Assembly: GCA_916613615.1 (NCBI GenBank)
Contig: OU744725.1
Span: forward strand, 68,722,754-68,786,753
Length of the DNA: 64,000 nucleotides
Direction of reading: 5' to 3'
DNA from: Steromphala cineraria
Lineage: Eukaryota > Mollusca > Gastropoda > Trochida > Trochidae
Shown here: one piece after another, positions 57,201 to 64,000 of the stretch
Layout: each line of letters begins with the position of its first letter
Numbering within the stretch: the stretch's first letter is position 1
Translations under genes and position numbers: made by a program
The notes under the pieces: generated by a model
What the model was told of the DNA's origin: nothing
Database searches by the model: none
Seen by the model: the letters and a program-made list of their open reading frames with translations, nothing else

Positions 57201-60200
57201 TCAACGCGTACCCTGTCACTCGTGTAAGGTCAAGTTTGAAATGTCGTGTCAGTGTTGACAGCTGATCTCGCCTGCATATTAAAATCACTCATGCGGAACA
57301 ATAAAGCCAGTCATAACCATGTAAGGAATAAACTAGCTATATTACAAATAGAATAATACCGGTATGCATATTTGAGATGACATTTGAATTTCTGGATACA
57401 TATTTTCCAAGGAAATTTTTTTTATGATGAATGTCATGAATTTTGAAATATATCCATAAGGCTTATTTCATCGTTATAATAGAAATTGCTTTAAACTGTA
57501 TTATAGAGTAGGAAAAGGATGTTTTTATTGCAAAGTTATTACTGTCAGTAACTTGAATATGCATGTTTGTGTATACATATATGTGTGGAGCGCGGTGGTG
57601 TAGTGGTTAGCGTGTCTGCCTCTCACGCCAACGACCCGGGTTCGAATCCCAGTGGAAACACAAAAGATTTGTGACTTGGGTCGAAAGCTGTGTAGTGTCC
57701 TTGGGCAAGGCACTTCATCCACATTGCACTCAGTCCACCCAGCTGTACAATGGGTACCTGGTTATACGGTTGTACTGTCCGAAATGGACTCTCAGCGCAG
57801 GCAAGCAGCTTTGAAAAAGTACAATCCGTCAGGGTAATAGTGCACATTTGTGAATCGTCGGTGAGCAACTCGTAAGAGATGGATACTTGACGTAAAACTT
57901 ATCATTATTATTATTATTAATCAATTTCCACATCTAAATTAAATGTTCATGGAAGGATATGTACTAAAGTTCTACAATTGATGATTTCCTTTATGAGACC
58001 AAGCAATTATTTAACAAGTTTAATTATGATTTTGAAATTTAGTGTATGTATTGAATAGGTTATTAACTCAAAGATTACTTTTAAAATCTTTGATCTCAAA
58101 ACTCAAAAGCTGAAAGAAAGGAGAAAATCTATTGAGACGATTGACATTAGGACTACAACAGAGGATACATTTTCTCTTGACCTTTAAATACACCCTTTTA
58201 AATATTACTTCAAGATCAAGTGAATAATAAAGTGTAGAATCATTCATGTGAATCTTTCAATCGACGGATTCCAACATATTTAATCGTTGATCAGGGAACA
58301 CTTAGACTAGAATTAAGTCTATGAAATATTTTACCTGAACCTACATTTATTTTATTTTATTTCTTGAGGCTTTTTCAGTCAATCTAGACTTGCAGAAATA
58401 GGATCTAGACTAAATAAAAGGCTCCTATTTAATACCCAGTCATGAAGCAAGACTAGGGAACACTATGTGACTCTGTAAATACTGAACACCGAATGTTATG
58501 ATGTTAGCAGGCTTCCTTCTCACCTGTCAGGTTTGCATGTAGGTATAGATATAGGTATACAGGTAGACACATAGGTAGGTAGTCTCTATGTCAACTGGAC
58601 TAATCAAGTGTAAACCTATGGTCAGGTACAATGGGGGGACACCATGCAAGTAATCTACACATGTCGTGAACTGAGCGTGTAATTAATGTTTGTCAAAGAA
58701 TCTACCTTATAGATTGGACAAAGATTATGAAGATTATTGTCAATAGAAATAGTTCATGTATTTGCTTGATGATGTTGTTAGCATTAACTATGAACATCAA
58801 ACTCTTACATTAGAGAAGTTGTGTATATATGAAAGTCGTTTATAACATTTATAATTGAATGTGCATGTAATTAATGTTTGCAAGGTAGGAGATAGACACC
58901 ATTTGTATCAGTAAAACATAGATTATAGTTAAGGTTTATGAGGGTGTAATCATCAACACTTGGAGGCTTGGTGGGTGAGTTAGTCAGTTGTTGGTATGTT
59001 CAGTGCGGTGTGGGTTCCAATCTCACAAGGGATTAAACTGTCTCAATTATGACACAGTTATGAAGTTGTAAATCCATGAAACCTATTCTCAGTCATCTAA
59101 CCAACTTCTCAAAGCCTCTAAAATTTGGAATTGTTTTCATCAAGTTGATGAAAACAATATCATAGGAATATTAGAGTTGTGTTTCTTGACTTCTCTATCT
59201 TATCATCGAGATTACTTATTACGTCTCTTTAGGAAAATTATATCTTTTGATGTTCATTGTTATGCATTTTGTTTACTGTTTTGATTTAATATAGCTGCTT
59301 AAATACCTGTTTATTTTAAGCAACTGTGGAACTGACAGTGTCATACCTATATGTCAGTCCAGTTGTTCAAGCATGAAAGTATTCGGGCAATGTGCCGTTT
59401 TGAAATATCATCGTTAGGTTGCTGTCTATTTCAATCAGTTGAGAACTGATATACAGAAACTGACAGGTCCACAATAACAAGGTATTTATTGCAGACCAAC
59501 CCAGACCTCATGATTGCACCATGTTCAGACAGTCTAGACGAGAGTCTGGACTGTGCGATGAACAGTTCTGTTAAAATTTGGTGGTGGGATAGCGCAGTGG
59601 TTAGCACGTTTGGCTTCAGATCAAGGAGTTCGGAGTTCAATTCCTGCCAGGGTCTCGGCAACTTTGCCTGCAGTAGAGAACTGTTCTATGTGCAGTAGGG
59701 TTTTGGTGCAATGCCACAGTGAATTTAAGCGCAGTAATAACCATGGTTTGCTGGTTCCAGTCGATGCATAACCACAATTTTCACTGCAATGCATAACCAC
59801 AATAGTGTTGTGGGCTTTCTCCCTGCAATAATACTAGCAGGTGTGATTGTAGTCAAATACTCTTGAGCGTTAAACCTCAAATCACCTCAACTCTACTAAA
59901 TTGTGTAATAGTCACAATTCTATGTTTTTTATCACATCATATGGTATCTTTTAGCCTTGAGAATGAAGTTCAATTAATCGTTGTAGATTAAATCTCTTCT
60001 TAATCATGCATCTATTTGAATATATTCTTGCAATGTTGGGGTGTCAGATCAGTTCTCGAGTCTGGCTATTTAGAGAGCAGTTTTAGAACTGTCCTGAAAT
60101 TAACTTTAGAACTTCCTGAAAGTATCTGAACAAACCAATTTTGAATGATTTTGAAAGCCAAATGACTTTGAATGTGTCCTGTATGAATTCAAGTATTGAA

Positions 60201-63200
60201 TGTGTATTATCCAACTCACTGAATGCGATCTTTTGAAATACATTTTATAAGTTTGAAAGCATAACAATCACACTTGGGATTGAATACTTGTCTTGAAATT
60301 GGTAAAGTATTCCAGAACCAGCCGCAGCTTGAACATTTATGCATGAAACTGCAAACACCATTTAAGGAAACTCTACAGACATAGGCTTTGGACTTACATT
60401 TGGCACTAAAATCATCTGAAAGCATTCCAAGAAGACTCGACTCCAAGAGAAAAAGCTGTCAATGACAATAAAACTCTGAATAGTCTGAAACATTGTGACA
60501 CACCCAATGGAATGTTTGGCTATTGATTTGAAACAGGCCATGAAATGGTCTGATAGCATGGTCATGTACTTAAAGCAATCTATGGTACCTTTGCACAAAG
60601 GCACTTAATGGAGAAATTTCTGATGATTTACTCATAAAGATGAATTTGCAACTGTGGTAGTATTAATTTCTTAGTACAATTTCTTAAAACTTCAGTCTTT
60701 CAGTCTTTGCTTCTTAATCTGTTTTTGATAACATTTAAAGGCTCGATTCACATGAAGCTGTTAGTAGTAATAGAAGCAATATCTGTAGTGGCTGTGCATT
60801 TAAGGTTTCACTATATTGGATCTTGTGTTATTCATAAGGATCTTTGGAATTTTGACTATATCTAGTGCATTATCGCCTGAGCAAGACCAGAGATAGGTCT
60901 CAGAATGATAAAATATCTTTAAAATGATTCAACATCAGGCTTCATGAAAAGAAGCTACCTGTTAGAGTATGTCTCTAAAATATGACTTCAAAGCATTCAA
61001 GCAACCATTTACAAAAGTTGACTGAACAGCTCTGAAAGCATCTAAAGACTCCTTTTAGAATCTCCCTGGCAGTTGTACAGCATGAGCTGGCTGACTGATA
61101 CAATACTTGTTCTAAGTCCCTGAAACTTACTTAATTGATCAGAAAGCATCCAAAGACCCCATTAATAATCTCCTGGCAATTCTACTGCATAAGTTGAAAC
61201 TGACTGGACAGCTATGAAAGCAGCCAATGACTTGATCTGACAGTATTAAAAGATCCCATTCAGAATCTCCCTGGCAGTTCTACAGCTTGAGTACAGCTTG
61301 AAAACAATTCTTGTTCTTAGTCTCTGAAACTGACAGCTATGAAAGCATCCAAAAACTCCATTCAGAATCTCCCTGCCAGTTCTACAGTATAAGTTAAAAC
61401 TGACTGAATGGCTCTAAAAGCATCCATCCATCCATTCAGAATCTCCATGGCAGTTCTACTGCTTAAGTTGAAACTGACTGAACATCTATGAAAGCATCCA
61501 AAGACTCCATCAGAATCTCCCTGCCAGTTCTACAGTATAAGTTGAAACTGACTGAATAGCTATGAAAGCATCCAAAGACTCCATCAGAATCTCCCTGCCA
61601 GTTCTACAGTACAAGTTGAAACTGACTGAATATCTCTGTAAGCATCCAAAGACTCCATTCAGAATGTCCCTGCCAGTTCCAGCTGAGTTGGTTGACTGAT
61701 TGGCATGCTGGGTCTGCAGAAGCTCCACATGCAATATTGATGTCCAGAGAGGTCTCCACTCAGCTCACCCACTGGGGTGGAACAGCAACAAGCATCAGGC
61801 TTGTGGTGAGGAGTCCAGGGACCAGGACAATCTTCAGGATGTCTTGTGTGCACTGGTCTGGGCGGGGTGGGAGTGAATGGTATTGTGATGTAGGAGTCCG
61901 GGGACCAGACAATCTTGAGGATGTCTTGTGTGCACTGGGCTGGGCTGGGCGGGGTGGGGATAAATGGCATTGTGCGTTGTAAACGTAGTATGTCATGGGT
62001 ACGAATATGATATTCTGTTTATTACCGTAGTCCCAAAATTAAAGAAATTACTTTAAAAACTACTTCTTAGTATAAGCGGACTAGCCACCGCAGACCCGTA
62101 AAGATTTTGACGTAATAGGTGAACCGTGGCGTCAAAGTACTGTTTTTATCGTGACGTCACAATGAAATAGGAAATTTTGCACTAGGGCAACATGAAAAAT
62201 ATGAACCTTGTTATGACTGCCCTCGTAGGTAATTAATTGAACTGTTACACATATTGATTCAAAGATATGCCTATGTGCCTTGAGGATACATGGCATTGTT
62301 ACACTTATTTATTCAAGGATATGCATGTGTGCTTTCAGCTACCCTTGCAGGAGCTTGTTGAGGATATGTGTATTTGATGATATGGATTGTTTGAGTTTGA
62401 GATACATATTATTAAAATTTGGAATAAATTTATTGTTATATCGAGGAGAGATAGTGGAGAAGTGGTAAGCTGATGATAGGGTTAGTGCTTGCAGTGTTGC
62501 CTGATTTTGAGGATAATTTTTGCTCTTAAAAAAAGTTGTTTAAGATATGTTTGCACAATTTAAAAAATATCTTTTTGTAGTCTTTAAAAGGGGAATTTCA
62601 GACTTATCTTCAAAAGACCAATTGCAACATTATGTATTCAATAATTGAACTACCTTTCATATTGAGGAAATCTGATAACGATTTGTTTCAAGAAGTCTGC
62701 ACACATTACAGATACATATTAAACAAACAATAAGTTTTATAAAAGAGTTAAGAAATATTTCATTGTGTTAATTTCATAAAGTAAAAAAACGGATGAAATG
62801 GTTAATTTTTTTTTGTAAATTTCATGAATTTCCAATTGAATTTAGGCTCAATAAAATTAAGATCTCTTATTCTCTGCTTCAGAACAACCAGTTCCATGGG
62901 GTTGTCCGGTTCTTCTTCCAAGGCGGCGGTGCCAATGTGGTGACCAAATGTATCCGGGTGGCGAGCGACGCCACCACACACGAGGTCATCGATGTCCTCG
63001 TGGAGAAGTTCCGCCCCGACATGCGGATGCTGACACAGTCCAAATACGCTCTATATGAAGTCCATGTCAATGGTGGTATGTATCATTTGATTTAAATTCA
63101 TAGCATTTGTTGGTTACTGTTTCGTGCATTTTCATGTACATATTTTTGCAATGTGATGAAAGTCCTAATGGGTTTATGAAGGTGCAGAATTGGGTTCGAT

Positions 63201-64000
63201 TGCCTTCTAGATAATCCAACTTAGCAGAAAGTAAATTCAAGTTGCAACAAATTAAAGATTCCCCAAAAAAATAACCAACCCAAATATAACTTTTAGTAGG
63301 GTATTGAATGATCGTGTACACTGCGTTATCTTCATTACAAAATATCATAAACTTGTCTTGGTGTTAGACTACTTGTCATTCTAATTTTGAACAAAAACAC
63401 TACAAATGTTTGTTATATAGGCAAGTTTTAAACCAGGCTTTCCATGCATATTTTAAAACTGTTTTTCTTAGTGGTATGCAAGGTATGTCCTGAGACCTTT
63501 GTTATCTAACTTTGACTTTTCCTCATCAAAGGTTAAGCCTGAAGTGCTGGTAGGGAAGTGGGTGAGGGTTTACCTCCCCTTGGATAGCTCACTACAATGC
63601 TCCAATACTGTATGCGAGAATGTTGTGCAGGATAAGTTCAATTTGAAGAAGATTTAAGTGTCAAGGGTTGATGTTTTCAGCCAAGCAGGCTCCATGCAGG
63701 CTGAGTTGCAGGCTAAAAGTCTGATCAACCTGACCACTGTCATGTATAATCGCGTACAACTATGGACATTTTTCCAACAATTTTTTTTTCAAACTTTATA
63801 CCTTGTTGGTTTACTGTTTTTATGACCTTTGCGCTCTGATATATTTTCTAAATGATTTGTTTTTTATTTCTATTTCATTTCTTTTGTAATGTAAGGTGCT
63901 GAACCCTCAACAAAATCTCTACACATTTATTTTGTGAATAACTTTATGCATTGATGACAGATAAATCTTTCTTCTTTCCTCCCTTTCTACGTTAATTCTT
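36096..64000 (+). CDS. AFDN: Afadin (AFDN/canoe), first two coding exons, 3' partial
   Basis: Afadin links nectins and other junction proteins to F-actin at adherens junctions. The full protein has two Ras-association domains, FHA, DIL, PDZ and an actin-binding tail. Here exon 1 (36096-36200) encodes MALADKQAERQ...FELSQPDE. Exon 2 (62883-63075) encodes FHGVVRFFFQ, TKCIRVASDATTHEV and EKFRPDMRMLTQSKYALYEV, the start of the first RA domain. Phases agree (0, then 1 at the exon 2 donor). The short leader followed by FHGV(M/V)RF(Y/F)FQ and KFRPDMRML is diagnostic of afadin. The rest lies beyond the right edge. The first intron is 26,682 bp and carries an antisense LINE. Confidence 0.93.
36201..38014 (+). 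other. Afadin intron 1, 5' part, with a ~186-bp tandem duplication
   Basis: AT-rich intron. A segment at 37531-37680 is repeated at 37718-37862 (shared TTTCTAAGAATTGAAACCTT, ACTCTGATATAAACATGATC, TTATCTGTGTCCTAGATATT). No exon or RNA gene recognised. Confidence 0.6.
38319..41747 (-). CDS. LINE polyprotein: 2A-like leader, AP endonuclease, reverse transcriptase
   Basis: 1142 codons, no stops or frameshifts. Residues ~43-91 form a hydrophobic leader (M43; LQVYFCLLQ, IIAILFLLLII) ending in DVEQNPGP (84-91). This fits the 2A ribosome-skipping consensus D(V/I)ExNPGP, with separation expected between G90 and P91. The APE-type endonuclease follows (~101-310): LNIRSL, FTETHLDD (E131), LLGDFNE (D235, N237), SISDHKG (D300, H301). 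The reverse transcriptase spans ~535-810: NYRPISLL, DISKAFDRVWH, GVPQGSVLGP, FADD (758-761). A C-terminal Cys/His cluster (CLCGNPC...HYFIEC, ~1070-1086) is typical of CR1/L2-like elements. Together these perform target-primed reverse transcription. Translation could begin at M1 or M43; 2A-bearing APE-type LINEs are known from molluscs, echinoderms and amphioxus (from memory). Confidence 0.95.
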   Translation of the reverse strand: MIDIEMYRASIGLYHCKCFPTHLSKRGKVKSFKSLLNWLLHGMNNHLKLTITCSILQVYFCLLQSYVNSNIIAILFLLLIIAGDVEQNPGPILVNSSKDLSIFHLNIRSLRYKLETISELISDYDVICFTETHLDDAVKDKDIELKGFHLLRRDRNCFGGGICVYFSSMLHVKRREDLESKVYEDIWFELFLPQKRLLICTSYRPPSSHASYWDHLEYSLELALDYTPFVVLLGDFNENLLNTRLNNLHNLMSRKVLRNIICEPTRVTQYTQTLLDPIILSEDCTCSDSEVIDFDSSISDHKGVFAVLHNCIDLKKSYERDIILYKQGDYDKLNTLIDETDWRCMFNSQITADAACDVFRETLTSFIKLCIPSRTVTIRPNDKPWFNNVLRKELRKKERLRKRYKRTKSIHDFSKYKKQRNRFNNIKKEAKEEFYLNIDENLATQLKENNTNYWKLLRHLTKGCNTSIIPPLVTDNSDSPNAFSDYEKAETLNDYFASIANIDDEGVQLPPFSKICENELSHAVIEAFEITDLIKSLPVNKASGPDNINHRLLKHISHSIATPLCLLFNLSLERGTFPSQWKQANVMPLFKKGDRHRPSNYRPISLLSCISKVFERLIFKRMYNYFIDHDLLCKYQSGFLPNNCTTYQLIEIYHNICKALDEQKYFCMVFCDISKAFDRVWHKGLIFKLQQYGISGLLIQWLKSYLNDRYQYVFVNGSFSRKQLLNAGVPQGSVLGPFLFLIYINDISTELENISRLFADDTCIGSCAMDLKTIEDSLNKDLITLDKWAKTWLVDFNPSKTKSVLFTHKINHEYPSLVYGNTNIENVKSHKHLGVMLSNDIKWNDHIESISSSACKMVSALRKLKYNLSSRNLSMIYKTFIRPILEYASELWDNCSAFNANKLELIQLDAARVVTGLTKFASRESLYFETGWAPLKQRRKEKKNILFHKIMTNKCPSYLSELVPQHVYSVSSYNLRNKSNLVQPSARTSSYRHSFILDSVRNWNNLDENVKCIQSTTEFKTRITSSEENPPIYYNIGNRRLSILHARLRNRCSSLNDDLFRVNLTNEIACLCGNPCENSYHYFIECHLYTHERQLLFSKVLDLGVTPSLETILKGNDRLTVEDNTLLFKYVQSYISKTNRFQ
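41740..42105 (-). CDS. Possible small ORF upstream of the LINE ORF (121 codons)
   Basis: The ORF begins MKPSHAPVSVCICLLTVFIL, a signal-peptide-like N-terminus, and is otherwise unrecognised, with many Cys and Tyr. Its stop overlaps the start of the large LINE ORF (ATGATTGA), the arrangement seen where re-initiation couples two ORFs. It could be an ORF1 of the element, unrelated host intron, or chance. No zinc knuckle, RRM or coiled coil typical of LINE ORF1 proteins is visible. Confidence 0.3.
   Translation of the reverse strand: MKPSHAPVSVCICLLTVFILVSYQLHEAVNNTALCTKFYSLCTLSKYHMLFLYLFNSKCHSVCTKAYIYIFFNSKEANVKCTYVCIVTVSFTINANQKIDIRPYDAPNWTYYIILPLIGND
42106..43379 (+). other. Afadin intron 1, between LINE and GATTAACCCC repeat
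   Basis: AT-rich intron with no recognised gene. It contains the hairpin at 42789-42860 and a 13-bp direct repeat CATGTTTCCTTTA (42738-42750, 42861-42873) bracketing a 110-bp segment that ends with that hairpin. Confidence 0.5.
42789..42860. repeat. Perfect 28-bp-stem hairpin, same family as 10209-10276
   Basis: Arms 42789-42816 and 42833-42860 are exact inverted copies (AAGACAAGGAGTTTTATGG... and its complement) around a 16-nt loop ATTCTACAATAAAGAA. The perfect stem contrasts with the decayed copies at 10209 and 16194, suggesting a recent insertion. It lies at one end of a 110-bp segment flanked by direct repeats. Confidence 0.8.
43380..45010 (+). repeat. Degenerate tandem repeat, period roughly 130-150 bp (GGATTAACCCC units)
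   Basis: Recurring phrases ATCAATG(A/G)T..A(A/G)GGATTAACCCC followed by CTTT/CTTAATACCC and GG(T/G)TCTGTT occur near 44570, 44720, 44860 and 44990. An earlier related pair, ATGTCTATTATTAACCC, occurs near 43495 and 43707. The units are strongly diverged; an old minisatellite in afadin intron 1. No coding potential. Confidence 0.5.
45011..46340 (+). other. Afadin intron 1, no feature recognised
   Basis: AT-rich sequence with only short ORFs and no repeat family, RNA gene or exon recognised. Confidence 0.5.
46341..48481 (+). mobile_element. Pearl/Helentron-like element with 146-bp core repeats (copy B)
   Basis: Begins ATTAGCTCATCAGG with a small GGACTGAAAGTCC hairpin. It passes through a CCGTCCGTCGTCCG microsatellite (~46385-46446), then ~11 units of 146 bp (GACCCTGTGACCCC at 46555, 46701 and onward). 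It ends CCTGATGAGCT plus hairpin AGAGCCAATGGCTCT (48467-48481). It is the inverted relative of copy A at 2245-4173. Each unit contains a CTGTGACCC...GGGTCACAG palindrome that copy A units lack in full. Non-autonomous; afadin intron 1. Confidence 0.8.
48482..50126 (+). other. Afadin intron 1, no gene recognised
   Basis: AT-rich, with a low-complexity stretch of repeated CATTGT/TGTTAT words around 49170-49400. No exon, RNA gene or defined repeat element was recognised. Confidence 0.5.
50127..50243 (-). repeat. CRE-rich interspersed repeat, fragment (copy 4)
   Basis: TTATTACCTACGAATGCAGTCATA, stated in two parts: TTATTACCTACG then AATGCAGTCATA. It also has TTCATATTTTT, CCCTAAGGCAAAATATCAC and CTTTGACGTCACTG. 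These match the reverse complement of the 3' half of copies 2 and 3. One TGACGTCA site is retained. Confidence 0.55.
50750..51125 (+). repeat. Degenerate ~100-bp tandem repeat
   Basis: About four diverged units built from CTTCACACTTGAAATGTG, TTGT(C/T)T(C/T)CTGC, TTTAAGTGAAG(A)GTTATTG and AGACT(C/G)(T/A)CTGA. Examples lie near 50770, 50865, 50975 and 51070. No coding potential. Confidence 0.45.
51126..55258 (+). other. Afadin intron 1, no gene recognised
   Basis: AT-rich, short ORFs only. A compact perfect hairpin CTTGGTGCCC/GGGCACCAAG lies at 52413-52436 with a 4-nt loop. No exon with afadin-like sequence, no tRNA and no transposon ORF was recognised. Confidence 0.45.
55259..55470 (+). mobile_element. 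Copy D of the ACGG/ACAG-microsatellite element (single unit)
   Basis: Ends CCCCCGAATCGGAGATTCCG (hairpin side) and CACAAACACATCTTGTTT, with a (CCGT/CTGT)n tract at ~55308-55359. It is the inverted, shorter version of copy C at 4183-4764. The conserved AACTTTTGATTGGTCAGAGC block is present once here. Afadin intron 1. Confidence 0.75.
55471..57587 (+). other. Afadin intron 1, no gene recognised
   Basis: AT-rich intron sequence with no recognised repeat family, exon or RNA gene. Confidence 0.5.
57588..57919 (+). mobile_element. tRNA-Glu-like SINE, full length, (ATT)n tail
   Basis: The head GAGCGCGGTGGTGTAGTGGT...CTCTCACGCC...GGGTTCGAATCCCAG carries A and B boxes for RNA polymerase III and resembles tRNA-Glu(CTC). 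The body includes GTCCTTGGGCAAGGCACTTC, CAGTCCACCCAGCTGT and AATGGGTACCTGG, a central domain recurring in metazoan SINE superfamilies. It ends with an ATT-repeat tail at 57903-57919. Non-coding; needs a partner LINE for mobility. ORFs read through it are artefacts. Confidence 0.85.
57920..59575 (+). other. Afadin intron 1, with a weak tRNA-like relic
   Basis: AT-rich. Around 58962-59045, GGCTTGGTGGGTGAGTTAGT and GTGGGTTCCAATCTCAC faintly resemble A and B boxes of a tRNA-derived repeat. A GTAGGTATAGATATAGGTAT-type simple repeat occurs near 58540-58580. No exon recognised. Confidence 0.4.
59576..59890 (+). mobile_element. Second tRNA-derived SINE family member
   Basis: GGTGGGATAGCGCAGTGGTT (A box) and GGAGTTCAATTCCTGCCAGG (B box) form a tRNA-like head. 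A different body follows, with duplicated GATGCATAACCACAAT words and a 3' part GAGCGTTAAACCTCAAATC. The CGTTAAAC...AAATCA(A/T) ending is common in invertebrate SINEs. It differs from the 57588 family. Confidence 0.6.
61000..61685 (+). repeat. 74-bp minisatellite, about 8-9 units
   Basis: Units of the form CAGAATCTCCCTG(C/G)CAGT, TCTACAG(T/C)(A/T)TAAGTTGAAAC, TGACTGAATAGCTATGAAAG, CATCCAAAGACTCCAT. Consecutive units at 61511 and 61585 are exactly 74 bp apart, with the best-conserved copies at the right end and decay to the left. Related words extend to ~60400. Afadin intron 1, ~1.2 kb before exon 2. Confidence 0.75.
61809..61975 (+). repeat. GC-rich ~84-bp direct duplication
   Basis: Two units (~61809-61892 and ~61893-61975) share GAGTCC(A/G)GGGACCAG, ACAATCTT(C/G)AGGATGTC, TTGTGTGCACTGG and CTGGGCGGGGTGGG. 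The second unit has an extra GGGCT. Locally GC-rich against the AT-rich intron, directly followed by CRE-rich repeat copy 3. Confidence 0.7.
61985..62232 (+). repeat. CRE-rich interspersed repeat, copy 3 (uninterrupted)
   Basis: GTAGTATGTCATGGGTACG, TAGTCCCAAAATTAAAG, CTACTTCTTAGTATAAGCGG, GTGGCGTCAAAG, GTGACGTCACAATGAAA and TATGACTGCCCTCGTAGGTA align along the whole of copy 2. It serves as the empty-site reference for the retroinsertion in copy 2. It lies 650 bp upstream of afadin exon 2. Confidence 0.75.
62883..63075 (+). CDS. AFDN: Afadin exon 2 (start of RA1 domain)
   Basis: Acceptor TCTGCTTCAG precedes AACAACCAG. 193 nt encode NNQFHGVVRFFFQGGGANVV..., ending VHVNG plus one base before donor GTATGT. 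The KFRPDMRML segment and the beta-strand pattern match the ubiquitin-fold RA1 domain of afadin, which binds GTP-loaded Ras/Rap1. GC content is clearly higher than the surrounding intron. Exon 3 was not found in 63076-64000. Confidence 0.93.
63076..64000 (+). other. Afadin intron 2, start
   Basis: Begins with donor GTATGT after exon 2. AT-rich; the next expected afadin coding segment (remainder of RA1) was not found before the window edge. No repeat recognised. Confidence 0.6.

Noticed and set aside
57588..57660. Functional tRNA-Glu gene
   Set aside because: The acceptor stem does not close and the sequence continues into a SINE body with an ATT tail.

Overview
The window is eukaryotic, AT-rich, intron-dense animal DNA. 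Two host genes, recognised exon by exon from their protein products, point to a metazoan. The repeat content fits a bivalve-type mollusc: interspersed elements with ~145-151 bp core repeats next to ACGG microsatellites, tRNA-derived SINEs with ATT tails, and a CR1/L2-type LINE with a 2A-like peptide. The species cannot be fixed from sequence alone.

Left third (495-25703, minus strand): the 5' half of UTP20, a HEAT-repeat scaffold of the small-subunit processome. I resolved 33 coding exons (3971 nt, 1323 codons plus 2 nt). All splice phases are consistent, and the gene runs off the left edge. Its introns hold several repeat families. At least five exon ends (exons 6, 14, 21 and both ends of 26) have degenerate partial copies, each spanning a splice site, in the neighbouring intron.

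Middle (25704-36095): intergenic space between two divergently transcribed genes. It holds a ~1.1 kb MULE-like MITE with a perfect 10-bp target-site duplication and a ~490-bp long inverted repeat. The rest is AT-rich with no recognisable gene.

Right (36096-64000, plus strand): the start of afadin (AFDN, Drosophila canoe), an actin-binding adherens-junction adaptor. Exon 1 (36096-36200) and exon 2 (62883-63075, start of the first Ras-association domain) are separated by a 26.7-kb first intron. The gene continues off the right edge.

Inside that intron, antisense to afadin, lies a LINE with an intact 1142-codon ORF. It has a hydrophobic leader, a 2A-like DVEQNPGP motif, an APE-type endonuclease, a reverse transcriptase with FADD, and a C-terminal Cys/His cluster. 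A second ORF upstream overlaps its start by 8 nt. The intron also carries a 146-bp minisatellite-bearing element, SINEs, a 74-bp minisatellite, foldback hairpins and copies of a repeat rich in CRE-like TGACGTCA sites. UTP20 (nucleolar ribosome assembly) and afadin (cell junctions) have no evident functional link.
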